Assembly: GCA_027922465.2 (NCBI GenBank)
Contig: BQMF02000607.1
Coordinates: forward strand, 152,248 to 216,247
Direction of reading: 5' to 3'
DNA: 64,000 bases
DNA from: Turritopsis dohrnii
Lineage: Eukaryota > Cnidaria > Hydrozoa > Anthoathecata > Oceaniidae
Part shown: positions 1 to 10,563 of the stretch, piece after piece
Layout: every line of letters starts with the position of its first letter
Position numbering within the stretch: position 1 is the stretch's first letter
Program-made: the position numbers and the translations under genes
The notes under the pieces: generated by a model
What the model was told of the DNA's origin: nothing
Database searches by the model: none
Seen by the model: only the letters and a program-made list of their open reading frames with translations

Positions 1-555
1 CCACGCAGTTGCTTGAATTTTTATTGATTTTTTGTTTTTGAGTTCCCTCATAATCAGATCACTTAAAATGGGTCGAACTTTTTCGAGAAACAAATCAACG
101 TCCTTTTTTCCATCTGAGTTTATCTTGAACCTTTTGTAAGAACCATCAAACGCCGTTTCAATGGGAACAAACGCTTTTGGTTTCACCAATTTTTCATCTT
201 TTCCATCATTCTTCCTTTTGTAGAGATTAAGAATCTTCTTCTTCAGCTCTCTCAAAGCGCTACTCACTTTCTCACGAATAGGTTTAGGTGTATGATTTAC
301 CAACCACTCCTTCAACTCATCCAACTTGCTTTTTACCTGAGGTCTATTTTTTGCCATTTCTTGCTGCTCAAACAAATCCATGTCATGTCGGTTAGGAATA
401 ATTGTAACAGGTCAGACCGGTTTGAACCGTCTAGTAGATCTTGGTGGTGGAATAGGTGTTGGTGTAGAAAAACGAGCTGGTTCACCAGAGTAGCCCTGTA
501 GACTGCGTTCTCTTGCGAGAGCTTTTAATTCAACAACGGTACTTCGTGAAGTCAT
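1..555 (-). pseudogene. SAP-type N-terminal part of a Polinton-like protein, edge-truncated
   Basis: The reading frame starts at the ATG complementary to 553-555 and runs off the left edge. The first 20 or so residues (TVVELKALARERSLQGYS) look like a SAP DNA-binding helix-extended-loop-helix. A proline-rich linker follows, then a basic region ending near RFKINSDGKKDVDLF. From memory, this layout matches the N-terminal part of a large protein found next to Polinton/Maverick DNA polymerase genes in cnidarian genomes; that link is recall, not something visible here, because the polymerase motifs would lie outside the window. An in-frame TGA at 412-414 interrupts the frame, so this copy is probably dead. 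It faces away from the integrase at 1116-1850. Confidence 0.6.
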
Positions 556-698
556 GTTGTATAATTATTATTTGTGTAATATTTAAGTGATCATGATCGC
601 TTTAAACCATTTTGAAATATCATTTTTTCAATCATGAAACGACTCAAACCCTCTAGGTAACTTTTGTTACTCGATTTAAGTAACAAAAAAAACAGCCT

Positions 699-1001
699 CT
701 ATAAGGATGAACGAGCCAATTTATTTTGTTTGCGAGCCATCCTTCTCTTCTCCTTATATCTCTCTCGATACCTTTGATATTTTTCTTCGTTGTTTCTTAT
801 CCAGTTTGAATAGCGTGTATAAAATACTTGTCTCGTATCAGGATCACAAAGAAACAATGGATCCTTATCATTTTTCTCAAGTACCTCGAGCAATTTAGCT
901 TTGTTCATTTGGTTAACATATTTTATTTTTCGTGATGCACATAATGCTCGTAACGCATTAATACCCATTGATTGGTAATCTGATTCTGTTTTGTCGTTCA
1001 T
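699..1001 (-). CDS. small SAP-like basic protein of the Polinton-like element
   Basis: An uninterrupted 100-residue frame with an ATG at 999-1001. Residues about 12-43 (MGINALRALCASRKIKYVNQ, then a lysine-rich helix) fit a SAP-like DNA-binding fold. The C-terminal third is very basic, rich in R, K and Y (YRERYKEKRRMARKQNK), as in a nucleic-acid-binding tail. It lies between the SAP-type ORF on its left (same strand) and the integrase on its right (opposite strand), consistent with the virus-like element. The exact role is unknown. It is the only frame in this 1-1850 block without a visible lesion. Confidence 0.5.
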   Translation of the reverse strand: MNDKTESDYQSMGINALRALCASRKIKYVNQMNKAKLLEVLEKNDKDPLFLCDPDTRQVFYTRYSNWIRNNEEKYQRYRERYKEKRRMARKQNKLARSSL

Positions 1002-1115
1002 GTTTATTCTTTATATAAAAGAGATAAACTTTTAACCCACTTTTTTTTGTTGTGTCACACCACATGTTATAACGTAATAAAATGAGATAAATAACGCTAT
1101 ATGTACAAATAAAAA

Positions 1116-1850
1116 ATGTCAAACTCTAAACTTCAAGAGATTTATTATCAACCTCAAAACTTATGGAAAGGACAAAAGGCTGTTCGCAATCTAAGAGGAT
1201 TTGGTTTCAACTGATAGAAAATAAAGAAGTGGCTATCAAAACAAGCTTTGTGGCAGGTACATCTACCGGCACCGAAAAGGATCGAACGTCCACATTATGA
1301 GGTGACTTAACCGAATGAGATTCATCAATTTGATATATTGTATATCCCTAGTGATATGTTTTATGGTAATAAATACAAGTAAATTTTGTCTGGTGTTGAC
1401 ATTGCTTCACGCTATAAGGTGGCCCGACCTTTGAATACTAAGAGAGCGAAAGAGGTTGCCGCTATGATTGAAGACATCTACAAGGTTGGACCGTTAACTT
1501 ATCCAAAAGTATTTCAATGTGATAACGGTTCAGAATTCAAAGCCGATGTATCAAAATGTTTTGGGAAGAATAATGATGAAATTAAAAGAGCAACTACAAA
1601 ATTTAAGCATACCCATACAGCTTTTGTTGAGGCATTGAACAAGATACTTGCAGAAAATTTATTCAAAATACAAGATGCTCAAGAACTGAATGATTCGGAA
1701 AAGGTATCATCTACATGGGTCAAATATTTGTATAAACTTGTGGGTAGATTAAACGATACAAAGACTCAGATGATCGGTATGAAACCGAAAGATGCCATCA
1801 AATTAAAAGAGGTGCCTCTCGCTAAACGAGAGAGAGATATTTGTATGTAA
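1116..1850 (+). pseudogene. Polinton-type retroviral-like integrase (rve/DDE), broken
   Basis: The family inserts viral or transposon DNA into the host chromosome. The start is the ATG at 1116 (MSNSKLQEIYYQPQNLW). After about 30 codons the frame meets stops near 1214-1219 and then needs frame changes. A WLSKQALWQVHLP segment, a PHYEVT segment and the core are recognisable. The core from about 1386 has SGVDIASRYKVARP with the first acidic region, QCDNGSEFK with the second catalytic Asp, and HTHTAFVEALNK with the Glu region. The end (MIGMKPKDAI) is typical of Polinton integrases. The stop is at 1848-1850. Stops near 1299 and 1381 confirm it is inactive. The 21-kb inverted repeat starts ten bases downstream. 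Confidence 0.85.
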
Positions 1851-1860
1851 ACGACAATAT

Positions 1861-4260
1861 CCGTGAAAACGAAAACAAAATTTTCAATTGTTTCTGTTAT
1901 TAGTTTCAGAAAGGAATCGATCGAATAGAAGGGCAAGGCTCACTCATACTTGTCATCTGAGCAGAAACCTTGTCATGCAGGAAAAGAACTCTGTGCCTTT
2001 CAATAAAAATTTCAGTACTACTTTCAACGACATCAGCAGTTGTAGAGATATAAAAGTGCGGATGTTGGCAGAGAATTGTATCCCTCCTAATTATCAACGC
2101 AAATCCCTGTCAATTATTTTCTCATAAACATAAAATATTAACATGGAAAATCATATGATTTCGGGGATTTCCCTACATAAAGTTTAAGCATCACAATGTA
2201 CTATAGCTATTTACCAATATTATCATCTAAGACCTTTGTTTCATAACTCGTATCGCATTATGAAACGTGTTCAAAAAAACAGCTTTTTTTTATGATTACA
2301 TGACATTTTTTAGATTTCTGCGAAAGCAAGAAAGCTATTAAAACCGGCTTTGGTTCTTCGTTTTTTTCTTACTGTCCAAACCTAGCGGTTTTTTGAAAAT
2401 TCATGCGTGCGTTTACATGAAATCAAAACGTCATGCAACGCATGTTACCCAGCGAAGAAACCCTTTTAGATTTGCAAGTTTCTTTGGTCAATATTAAATG
2501 GATTTTTAAGAGCATATACATATTTTAAGATGAAAACAAAATCTACAGAAGAAACTTCGATATTTTTTGAACTGTGATCATTCTTTTCTAAAGAAGATTT
2601 CAACATTTTGTAAACAGAAGAGTGAAAAGGTATACATTTGTTGTTTGTTTTTAGTGAAAACACAAAACATCTTCGTTTGTTTCATGTATGGGCTGTCATT
2701 CTTTTTAAGCTGTGGATACTGAAGCTCAGCTTGGAGTCCTCCTCAGCTCCAACATAAAAAATGTGGGTCTAGTGATGCTTTAATGTATATAATGCTTTAA
2801 TGTTTGATGATAATTTTTTAATGTTTTAAGCTTGGTTTCCAATAAAATTATTTTTGTTGCACAACGGTTGTGCAACCGTTTTTCAGAACTTTTGCTCAAC
2901 AAGCCTGAATGTTGTGCAACAAAAAATTTGTTGTACAACACCTGTTGCAGAGATAGAAAAAAATCTATCTCTGCAACAATTTCCTACACTTGTTGCACAA
3001 CAAAGTGCTGCAAAACGGTTGTGCAACAAAAATAATTCTATTGGAAACCAAGCTTTAATGTTTGATTTGTTTTTAAGTTATATATATTGTCAATGTCCTT
3101 TATTACAAATGGCTTTCCTAATTACAGTAGCGAATTCAAGCATCTTCCAATTGCCTGTAGACCCAATACACAGCAAATTATGTAACAACCCAAAACTTTC
3201 CTTTCAGTTATATAAATATGTGTGTGTGGTTACTTAGAAGTTTAGAACATGCATAGGTATATATAAGTTTTCTAAATGATCAAAATCTTTGTTTTATTTT
3301 TGTGTTTGCAACATTGGGAATTACGTTTGTAATTAAGGAGATTGATAGTACATATCAAATGTTTAAATTTTATGATTTGCGTACGTAGTCATTGTGTGAC
3401 ATCTGAAAATATCAATATAAACATAAGCTGATTTTATACTCCCAAAAGAGGGGATGTTTTATGTCATTCAGATGTTATTAAGTTTATCGGTGGTGTATAC
3501 GTATATGCAATGAAGTTTCGCATAGTGTCAATTACAGTTTGCAATGCCTTTGGGTGCATATGAATGTAATCAGAAATGTAATGTTATGTTGTAAAAATCA
3601 TTCAACCTTTCTTAAACTTCCTACAGATTTCTTTTAAACTGATCATGAATTTCAACTTTGATAAAGAATGTAAGTGCATGCCATATTGTTAATCAAACTG
3701 AAATAGAAAATTCTGATATAACTTTAACTATATTATGTATGTTGATTTTAGTCGATATAAATGTATTTTGGACGACCAAAATTTATATGTTCTTGGAAAA
3801 ATGTTTTGAGTTTATGAGTTATGATCATACTCATATGATCCATGTATTTTTTATATTATTTTGTATCAACAAACATGTTGTTCAGTTTATTGGCAGCTAC
3901 ATACATTATAATAAAGTTTCGCATTGTGTCAATTATGCCTTCAAAATGTCCTGAGACGCACGTAATTAGGAATGTAATATATTGTAGAAATTATTCAACC
4001 ATTCAATGATTCAAAATCATTTCAAGTTTCAAGAATGCTATTATAGTATTTCATTTTTTTATATTTTCAGTTTCCAACTGATTTTGCAGAAATCTTTCTG
4101 CCCGTAAGGGCATCTTGATTTATTTTGATTACATGGCAAGTTCTGATTACATAACAAAATTCTCAAATAACAACACATAAGCAGTTTTAAATATTAGGGG
4201 TTTTCTCTAATATTATTATTATAACCACAAACTACTCAGAAATGTAAACAATTAAATAAC
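1861..4260. other. gene-less outer part of the left arm
   Basis: I see no convincing coding region. Short frames here (for example 1888-2127) have no recognisable domains and recur only because the arm is duplicated. The stretch contains one MITE (2829-3054), a repeat piece at about 2310-2420 that recurs degenerately at 51875-51960, and AT-rich sequence. Two related segments, around 3480-3610 and 3890-4000, share phrases such as AAGTTTCGCAT and TGTCAATTA, suggesting an old internal duplication. It is unclear whether this is Polinton DNA or host DNA captured in the palindrome. Confidence 0.6.
2829..3054. mobile_element. MITE with TTA target duplication (left arm copy)
   Basis: The ends are inverted repeats starting AGCTTGGTTTCCAATA, flanked by TTA at 2826-2828 and 3055-3057. 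The 226-bp body is a chain of nested inverted motifs (GTTGCACAAC, TTGTTGCAC) around an inner hairpin GAGATAG/CTATCTC. A 3-bp TTA duplication and size of this kind are typical of PIF/Harbinger-type MITEs; the superfamily is an inference. The same insertion is at 21720-21945, so it predates the inverted duplication. Confidence 0.8.
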
Positions 4261-4544
4261 CCCACGCAGTTCGTCTGAGAGGAAGTATATATACTTCGGC
4301 GGTTGTAGATCTCTCATGTTCTGGTTGTGAAACTTGCATGAGTGCGCACTTCCCCGCAGTTGAGTTGAATATATTGCGGAATGGTTAGCATTGCGTCCGG
4401 GTAATTTATCACTGTCAGGTTTCTCTGGTCCATAGAGACATTCAGGTTACCGTCATTTCGATCGAAATTCAACAAAACGCCAGGGCTTAGAAGTGTCAGC
4501 ATGTATCCACAATGCCGGCTATAATTGCAAACTACATGCGCTGA
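4261..4544 (+). repeat. SINE-like body without its tRNA head (left arm)
   Basis: The sequence from CCCCACGCAGTTCG to the base before the viral gene stop is the mirror of 20070-20353. In the right arm this block is continuous with a tRNA-like head; here the head is missing and the block joins AT-rich DNA directly. It contains a palindrome-like phrase ATTTCGATCGAAAT. The head was either lost from this arm after duplication or never belonged to it. Confidence 0.55.
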
Positions 4545-5702
4545 TCAGCGAAATATATACCATATGCTAAACATCGTGGTTATCGCTAAAATCAAAGCAA
4601 TTTTCTCTTCTTCATGAAATGGAAGTGAATTTGTTTGACCCACTCTTTTGTGAACTTCATTTTGTGAACTTTTATTTTTTGTTTGTGTTGGAGAGCTAGT
4701 CACCTTGTTTGAAATATGATGCTCTTGCACAACATTAATCATTTTATTTTTTCCGAGGCTCAAGTTCTCATTAGATATGAGAATTTCGTTATTGTAACCA
4801 GACACCCCCGACTTAATGTTTAGATTTATGTTACTAGGTAACATGTAAATACCTTGTCCAACTGAATAATCAACTTTGCTTGAAGCGTAATTTAAAGTAT
4901 CTTGATAACGTTTAATGTCATCTTGAATATCAACTCTGCGGTTAACAATGTCTTCAAAGTTGTTCATAAAAACTCTTTGAGTTGTCAAAGAGCTTGAATT
5001 ATTACCTAAGATAGAAGAACGAGCTGAGGCTTGTGAACTAAGAAGAAGATAAGCATATGCTCTAACACTTTCTGAGATCTTCACAATACCTGTTTTTTTA
5101 AAGCCTTTAGATTTTTCTATAATCCATCGTGTCATGGAGTCGTCTGTGAAATAACTTAGGCCTAGTGTTGGATAGTTTTTACGTCTTTTTTGATAGGAGC
5201 TGTAAAAATATTGCCCTTTGTATTTTTTAGGATCAGAATCGACACCATATTCACTACAGATTTTTAAAAACTCTTCCTTGTTATAACGATTATCGTATTG
5301 GTTGAAACTATCTTCAAAAGGTAGAGGTGTCTGTAAGCGCTTAATAATTCATCTAATGTGATAATAGACGTGAAAACGATATACTGATCTAATCATAGGA
5401 GTACAGCGACCTTCTTTCAGATATTCAGAACTGACTCCACAAGCACTTGAAGCACACCAAGTGACAAAATTGAGTTGGGTTTGTCATAATTTAAATGGTT
5501 GTTCCTGCCAAATTTTCATACGTTGTTCATTTTCATCCATTTCGTAATTAGTAAAAATGTTGGGAAAGATCGCAGGAAAAAAACCATTTTTAGAGATAAT
5601 AATTGTTTGTTTGTATAAATCTTTAGCATTCAATATCTGAAGGTATTGTCCTCCATTTGAATTATAAAGCGCATTGGGAGCATATTTAAAAATGTTCTCC
5701 AT
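4545..5702 (-). pseudogene. conserved Polinton-like element protein, about 385 aa (left arm)
   Basis: A single 1158-base frame from ATG (5700-5702, MENIFKYAPNALY) to the stop at 4545, with two private lesions: TGA at 5484-5486 and TGA at 349-351 of the 5 kb (5349-5351). Recognisable blocks are NFVIWCASSACGVSSE, a basic helix VYRFHVYYHDRRIIKRLQ (read in the right arm), MTRWIIEKSKGF and a helical segment FEDIVNRRVDIQDDIKRYQD. The last 20 residues (IALILAITTMFSIWYIF) form a membrane segment. From memory, near relatives are common unnamed proteins in coral and Hydra genomes. The conserved position beside the capsid genes suggests a structural or assembly role, but none is established. Confidence 0.7.
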
Positions 5703-5740
5703 TATTTAAAAATATTATCTTCTATTCTCTAATACAAGAA

Positions 5741-6295
5741 ATGTATATCACAGTAAATGTCGTAAAAGGAGAAAAGACAATCTATTTGTCTTACCCCATA
5801 CAAAACTTGGATGGCTCAAAAGAAATTGCATTGGTTGATATGTTTGCAGACAATGTAACGTATGAAATAACCACGCCCTTCACTCTGGCTCTGTCTTTTG
5901 GAGAAGTAAAAGGGGAAAAGTTGCTACCACAAAGAACATTCACTAGCAAGGAATTGAATGCCTTTTTAGCAGGTAATGTAGAACTTACCTCATTAGGCAA
6001 AGACAAAGACCCTCGAATAATCAAAACAAGTAAGCTCGCTAGCGTAACCAAAATTAATTTGCATCTCTCTGAACTTGACAACACTCAAAATCTTGAGAAT
6101 GGAAAGCTAAGTGATATTTTACTAACCTATCACATGGCTAAATATAGAGACTTCACACATGTTGAGCCTAAAAACCCACAGTACAAAAAATTAAAAAATG
6201 GTGTATTTCAGTATTTCACGTTGAAAATCACAGTTCAACATGGCAGTATGTTAAAAGAAGACCTGGGAAGAACCGTTGTTTTACACATTCGCTAA
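5741..6295 (+). CDS. small beta-rich virion-type protein, possible penton-like (left arm)
   Basis: An intact 184-residue frame (MYITVNVVKGEKTIYL to VVLHIR) directly upstream of the capsid gene, with 42 bases between. Alternating hydrophobic residues and glycine/asparagine turns suggest an all-beta protein. The C-terminal block (LKNGVFQYFTLKIT, then TVVLHIR) resembles the last strands of a single jelly roll, the fold of penton proteins in this virus class. That assignment is inference from fold-like pattern and gene order. There is no signal peptide. The right-arm copy has lost its start codon and has a stop, so this is the better copy. Confidence 0.55.
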   Translation: MYITVNVVKGEKTIYLSYPIQNLDGSKEIALVDMFADNVTYEITTPFTLALSFGEVKGEKLLPQRTFTSKELNAFLAGNVELTSLGKDKDPRIIKTSKLASVTKINLHLSELDNTQNLENGKLSDILLTYHMAKYRDFTHVEPKNPQYKKLKNGVFQYFTLKITVQHGSMLKEDLGRTVVLHIR

Positions 6296-6337
6296 CCGAG
6301 ATAAAAAGTAATAATAAATTATATATCATAATTAATA

Positions 6338-7891
6338 ATGGAGTACGGAAAAAGATTAAATCCAGAACGTTCACTTAGAACTGCCCGCGGTGTAAAAGGC
6401 TCTCGTCAAAAAGTAATTGTCACACACAATCCAAGTGAGATTGATCAAAATCAGCTATTGTTGGTTAGGTTTCCAAATTTAGGTAGCGATGATGTTATTA
6501 TTCCAGGAACAACTAATCTAAGTTTTGATATTGAACTCGAGTCGAAAGCTGACTCAAAAAGAACATTGGTCAGTAACATTGGGAGAGCCATCGTTAAAAA
6601 GTTGGCTGTCAAGTTCGAAGGTAACGAGATATTGAGTATCGATGACTTTGATATTTTTGGGTGTTACAGAGATTTATGGTTAACCAAGTTTGAAAAGAGA
6701 AACGTGATAAGACAGGGTATCATCATCGACGATGGGTGTACAGAAAATTGTATGAAATTGAGGATCGCTGCTTCCGATAAAGACACCACTGATGTAGAAG
6801 ACAAGGCCATTGCTGACACTTATAAGAACAAGTTTGTCATTCCACTCGACTTTGAGATGCTAGATAGTACTATTCCATATTATCAAGCGGGTTTTGGGAA
6901 TAGGCTTTGCTACGAGATCACATTTAACGACTATAACCGAGTTATTTATTCTAAACCCTCACTTTCTGCCGGAGGTCAAAGAAGTAACCCAGATGGTAAA
7001 TACAAAATATCTAACATCTCACTTGAATATGAGATTGTGGCACAACCCACTTTGGCTAGAAAAATCACATCTGAATACGAAAACATGGCTTTGCTCTATG
7101 ATAGGATTTTGCGGCACAGACAAATTAGAGTAAACAAGTCAGACACAACGTGGCATACACCTTTCCCGAATTTCTGTTTAAACACCGTGTTACGGCCTAG
7201 CTTCTAAGTTTCGCCTCGTTTCTATGTTCTTTATTGTTTTTCTAATTGCATAATGTTCTCAGTAAGTAATAGTTACTCGTTCTTTCAGTTCCCCAGTGGA
7301 ATAATCAGAAGTAATTAAGAGTTTGAAAAATAGGCGAAACTTAGAGGCTAGGCTATAACACTGTGTTTAAACAGAAATTCGGGAAAGGTCTATTGGTCAT
7401 TCAACACACCTGCCAAATCTTTGAAGGGTATCTTAGTTCTGTTTGAAGAAGAAGAATCCTACAAACAAGATACCGGTAAATTCTACAATCCAAAAATCAA
7501 AAAAGTATCTGTCATCGTCGAGGGTAAGCCTAACCAACTTTCTGCTCAAGGGATGCAGCCGTTTGAGCAATACAATGAGATTTGCAAGTATTTTGCTGAA
7601 GGAAAACCAAAAGATAATAGCGTAGGCGAAAACCGAAAGCGCTTGGGATTACATGATGTAAAAGTCTCTGATTACTTGACAAACAAGTATGCTCTATGGT
7701 TAGATTTCAGAACAACTGATGAGAGTGTCTTGCATGGGATCGGTCGAAAGATTGAAAATGCGAGTGAAGGCATCACTTTACAGATTGAAAAGACCGCTGA
7801 AACTGCAGGAAACTTAAACGCTTATATATATCTAATAATGGACGCTCAACTAAACATACAAAACGGTCAATTTATGTCTGCCTTATATTAG
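6338..7891 (+). pseudogene. double-jelly-roll major capsid protein, split by a MITE (left arm)
   Basis: The major capsid protein of Polinton-like viruses builds the icosahedral shell. Frame 6338-7159 carries the N-terminal half: NPSEIDQNQLLLVRFPNLG, a beta-rich IELESKADSKRTLVSNIGRA, and FDIFGCYRDLWLT, typical of Polinton and adintovirus hexons. A 229-bp MITE (7160-7388) interrupts it. The C-terminal half resumes at about 7389 (NTPAKSLKGILVLFEEE) and ends at the stop at 7889-7891. Total coding length without the MITE is about 440 codons, near the family's usual size. No other stop is visible in this arm. Gene order (small beta protein, capsid, ATPase) supports the call. Confidence 0.85.
7160..7388. 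mobile_element. 229-bp MITE inside the capsid gene (left arm)
   Basis: Terminal inverted repeats of 57 bp begin CCTTTCCCGAATTTCTGTTT and differ at four positions between the ends. The short centre is AT-rich and noncoding. There is no clear target duplication. It does not look like an intron: no polypyrimidine tract precedes the right boundary, and the terminal repeats explain both edges. The mirror copy at 17227-17455 is at the same capsid position. Confidence 0.85.
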
Positions 7892-7896
7892 AAAAA

Positions 7897-8511
7897 ATGG
7901 ACACACTTTACATGAAAGAGCCTCACACAGCATTATTCGTTGGACCAACATCGTGCAATAAAACTGCCCATGTTGTAAAATTATTAGAAAACTATTACTA
8001 TGATCACTTTGATTTCATCGTGATTATATGTCCCACCTTGAGGTGGAATCAGACTTACAGAGATCGGAAGTGGTTCTGGAATGACAACTATGTGATTTTA
8101 ATTGAACCGGAAGGATCTTTGTATGAATGGATTAAGAAAATGGACTTTTTCTGTGCTGGATACAAAACCTTATTTCTGATTGATGACATCATCGCTGATG
8201 AAAAATTGGACTAAAAGAGACAGCCTTTGCTCGAGTTGGCAATTAGTGGTCGCCATCGAAATCATTCGCTATGGTTACTTACACAGTCATACACAGCTAT
8301 ACCTAAAAATTTACGACGGCAAGCTAAAATGTTATATGTGTGGTATCCAAAAGATAGAAACGATCTAGCTACTATACATGAAGAGAATGATGTCATTGAT
8401 TCGCGAGAAGAATTGAAAGATGTCAAGGAAAAACTGAAAGGAGGGAAACACGCGTGCCTAGTCATGAGAATGAAACATCCAAGAACGTATATGATTTGCC
8501 GAGCAGGTTAA
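7897..8511 (+). pseudogene. A32-like genome-packaging ATPase (left arm)
   Basis: The family drives viral DNA into capsids. The P-loop at residues 16-23 reads GPTSCNKT; the canonical last glycine before Lys is Asn here. Walker B is LFLIDDI at about 92-98. The segment ISGRHRNHSLWLLTQS with PKNLRRQAKM matches the sensor/arginine region of the A32-HerA-FtsK class in Polintons. A TAA at 8212-8214 interrupts this arm; the frame resumes directly (RQPLLELAISGRH) to the natural stop at 8509-8511. Five bases separate it from the capsid stop, suggesting co-expression. The right-arm copy lacks the internal stop. Confidence 0.85.
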
Positions 8512-8559
8512 CGTTGTTTGTTACATGACTCTTGTAACAAAATTATAAGACTTGCAAGA

Positions 8560-8860
8560 CTGTTATAAGAGTGCTATAGCAAACTCTTATACAGCAAATT
8601 CCAACAAAGCTATAAGAAGATAGCAAACTCTTATACAGCAAATTATAACAAAATTATAAGAAGATAGCAAACGCTTATACAGCAAATTATAACAAAATTA
8701 TAAGAAGATAGCAAACTCTTATACAACAAATTTCAACAAAGCTATAAGAAGATAGCAAACTCTTATACAACAAATTTCAACAAAATTATAAGAAGACAGC
8801 AAACTCTTATACAGCAAATTACAGCAAAATTATAAGAGAACATAAGAAAATTATAACAAA
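8560..8860. repeat. 44-bp tandem repeat between viral genes (left arm)
   Basis: Six units of TAGCAAACTCTTATACAGC plus an ATAACAAAATTATAAGAAG-like spacer recur with strict 44-base spacing (anchors at 8577, 8621, 8665, 8709, 8753, 8797). The array fills the gap between the ATPase and the next gene and is AT-rich. The right arm keeps the same six units. A cis-acting role (promoter, origin or packaging signal) is possible but only inferred from copy-number conservation and position. Confidence 0.9.
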
Positions 8861-8869
8861 CACAACAAA

Positions 8870-9361
8870 ATGATAGAATATGTCAACTTCATGTTATTAA
8901 GCATACTGCTGGTCTCGCTATTTTGCTTTTATTCTGTATTAAAAAAATACCTCTCCCTAATAAAAATGGCGGAAACGGCGATCGATAATTTAATCGGCTC
9001 CGATATTCCAGGTGAATTCCCACAACCACCTTCAGATGGTAAAAAGCAAAAATTGCTTGAATATGTCTTAACTGGGAATAGCAAGCTATACTTAGGGAAA
9101 ATGTACGCGGAAGAGCAAATTAACAAACTCAAAGATGAAGAGGTAAAAAAACTTTTTAGTATCTACGAGGCTAAACTATCAGGTCAAATGGTAAAATCCT
9201 TGGGGAAATCACTCATACGCATTTATTTAATGGGAGCTTGTGCAACGTTAGGAATAAACAATCAAGATGCATTTAGCAATGACCTGGAAACTAACCCCTT
9301 CTTAAACTCTGCCCTTCAAAGATTTACATGTGACTTATATTATAAACTCGGCTCATTATAA
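8870..9361 (+). CDS. 163-aa membrane-anchored element protein (left arm)
   Basis: An intact frame. Residues about 7-27 (FMLLSILLVSLFCFYSVLKKY) form an N-terminal membrane segment, although a second ATG (MAETAIDNLIG, residue 33) would give a soluble form. The remainder is helical and charged, with LLEYVLTGNSKLYLGK and a conserved-looking C-terminus FLNSALQRFTCDLYYKLGSL. From memory, relatives occur in the same elements in other cnidarians, and they often start at the second ATG. Function unknown. The 44-bp repeat array ends just upstream. Confidence 0.6.
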   Translation: MIEYVNFMLLSILLVSLFCFYSVLKKYLSLIKMAETAIDNLIGSDIPGEFPQPPSDGKKQKLLEYVLTGNSKLYLGKMYAEEQINKLKDEEVKKLFSIYEAKLSGQMVKSLGKSLIRIYLMGACATLGINNQDAFSNDLETNPFLNSALQRFTCDLYYKLGSL

Positions 9362-9461
9362 GCATCACTCAGTGTTGGACTTATTACCGGGAGGCATTAC
9401 CTTAATGGAAGAAATTTAAAGAAATCCGATGATAATATAAATACAGCAGATAATAATAAAA

Positions 9462-9806
9462 ATGTCAGAAGAACAGACTCCCATTCAAGTGACAACGAAG
9501 AACCCTAAAAAGGTTGAAGCAGGTAAGAGGTTGGCAGAATACAACCGTAAAAAACGAGAAGAATTGAAACAAGTGTCACCTCAAAAAGAAGTGGAGAAGC
9601 CTGAGGACTCTCTCACCAAACCAAATGAACAACCTATGTACTACACCTATGGTGTAGGTGGAATAATAGCTCTCGGTTTAGTTGGTAGATTTGCTTATTT
9701 TGTGTATAAAAAGAAAGAGCAAATATTACCCCATGGGTCACCATCCACCCCCCTTCCACAAAAATCTAAAATACCGGTGAAAATCAATAAACATGAAATG
9801 GAATAA
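9462..9806 (+). CDS. 114-aa basic single-pass membrane protein (left arm)
   Basis: An intact frame. Residues about 12-35 are lysine-rich (NPKKVEAGKRLAEYNRKKRE), then a PE/K-rich linker, then one hydrophobic segment at about 62-83 (YGVGGIIALGLVGRFAYFVY) followed by KKK, giving a likely type with the basic side in the cytosol. The end overlaps the next gene's ATG at 9793. It has no recognised domain; the basic N-terminus could bind nucleic acid. It is intact in both arms. Confidence 0.6.
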   Translation: MSEEQTPIQVTTKNPKKVEAGKRLAEYNRKKREELKQVSPQKEVEKPEDSLTKPNEQPMYYTYGVGGIIALGLVGRFAYFVYKKKEQILPHGSPSTPLPQKSKIPVKINKHEME

Positions 9807-10081
9807 AAGGATAAATAACGCTATATATAATCTCGCAATATATGTAACAAACATGGACAAGAAAAGTATCGTCAACGATTTATATCACGCATCAGTCGTC
9901 TGCGTTTTCGCTCTTCGGCTACTCTATGCTAGGAAAAAAGGTATTAAAAATGACACCTACCTTAATTCAAAAGTTCGACTTGGAAGATATGGCAAAACTA
10001 GTTGCCATTATCGCCGCTAGTGAAATAACAAAGGAATACTTAATCAAACAAAAGATTTTGCCTGAAAATATCAATATCTAA
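9793..10081 (+). pseudogene. small element protein A, frameshifted (left arm)
   Basis: The frame starts MKWNKRINN (or at the inner MDKKSIVNDLYHASVV, 9853) and carries a hydrophobic VVCVFA segment. Compared with the right arm, an extra base near 9912 throws the frame off. The continuing homologous frame (KVLKM, then KLVAIIAASEITKEYL) ends at a TAA at 10079-10081. In this arm A and the next gene are separate, and the next ATG is two bases later. In the right arm they are joined by a deletion. Confidence 0.55.
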
Positions 10082-10083
10082 AT

Positions 10084-10506
10084 ATGGCTTCTATCGCAAT
10101 GATGTTAGGTGGAGCTTTAGCTAACGCTTTGGATTTCACAGGATCAAGCTATCTGTTTTCAAGTTTATCCAAAGACAGAATCGATAAGGAAAGAAAACGT
10201 CATGATTTGGCCATAGAAAAGTTACAAAAAGCACAGATTGAATGGCAGTAAAAGCGACAGGAAAGGATCGATTTCATCAATAAACAACTAGCGCTCGAAA
10301 AGAAGTCTGAGACTAAATTCGTAGAGCTAAATGATGCAATGAGAGGGTACAATAGGGTGTTTGATAAACCTCTTGAACCATTACCACGGGTGCCTGTATT
10401 GAGCGACTTTTATACACCGAGTCATGATCAACATGAAAGGGAATTGGTTTTTATAGCTCTGAGTATGCTCGGTGTTGGTGGAATTGTGTGGTATTTTGAA
10501 AGATGA
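10084..10506 (+). pseudogene. small element protein B, glycine/alanine-rich then helical (left arm)
   Basis: Starts MASIAMMLGGALANAL, a hydrophobic segment, then a long charged helix (KERKRHDLAIEKLQKAQIEW) suited to coiled-coil formation, a proline-rich LEPLPRVPVLSDFYTPS turn and a hydrophobic end. An in-frame TAA at 10249-10251 interrupts it in this arm only. A membrane or virion-associated protein is plausible from the hydrophobic ends; no function is established. Confidence 0.55.
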
Positions 10507-10563
10507 TAACCATCAACAAAAATTATGTTACACGATACATGTAACATATACACCTTCAGATTG

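Noticed and set aside
1888..2127. 79-codon frame repeated at 22646-22885
   Set aside because: It recurs only because it lies in the inverted repeat; no domain, and the opposite strand is equally open.
7208..7388. Intron in the capsid gene
   Set aside because: The interval has long terminal inverted repeats and no convincing splice acceptor.
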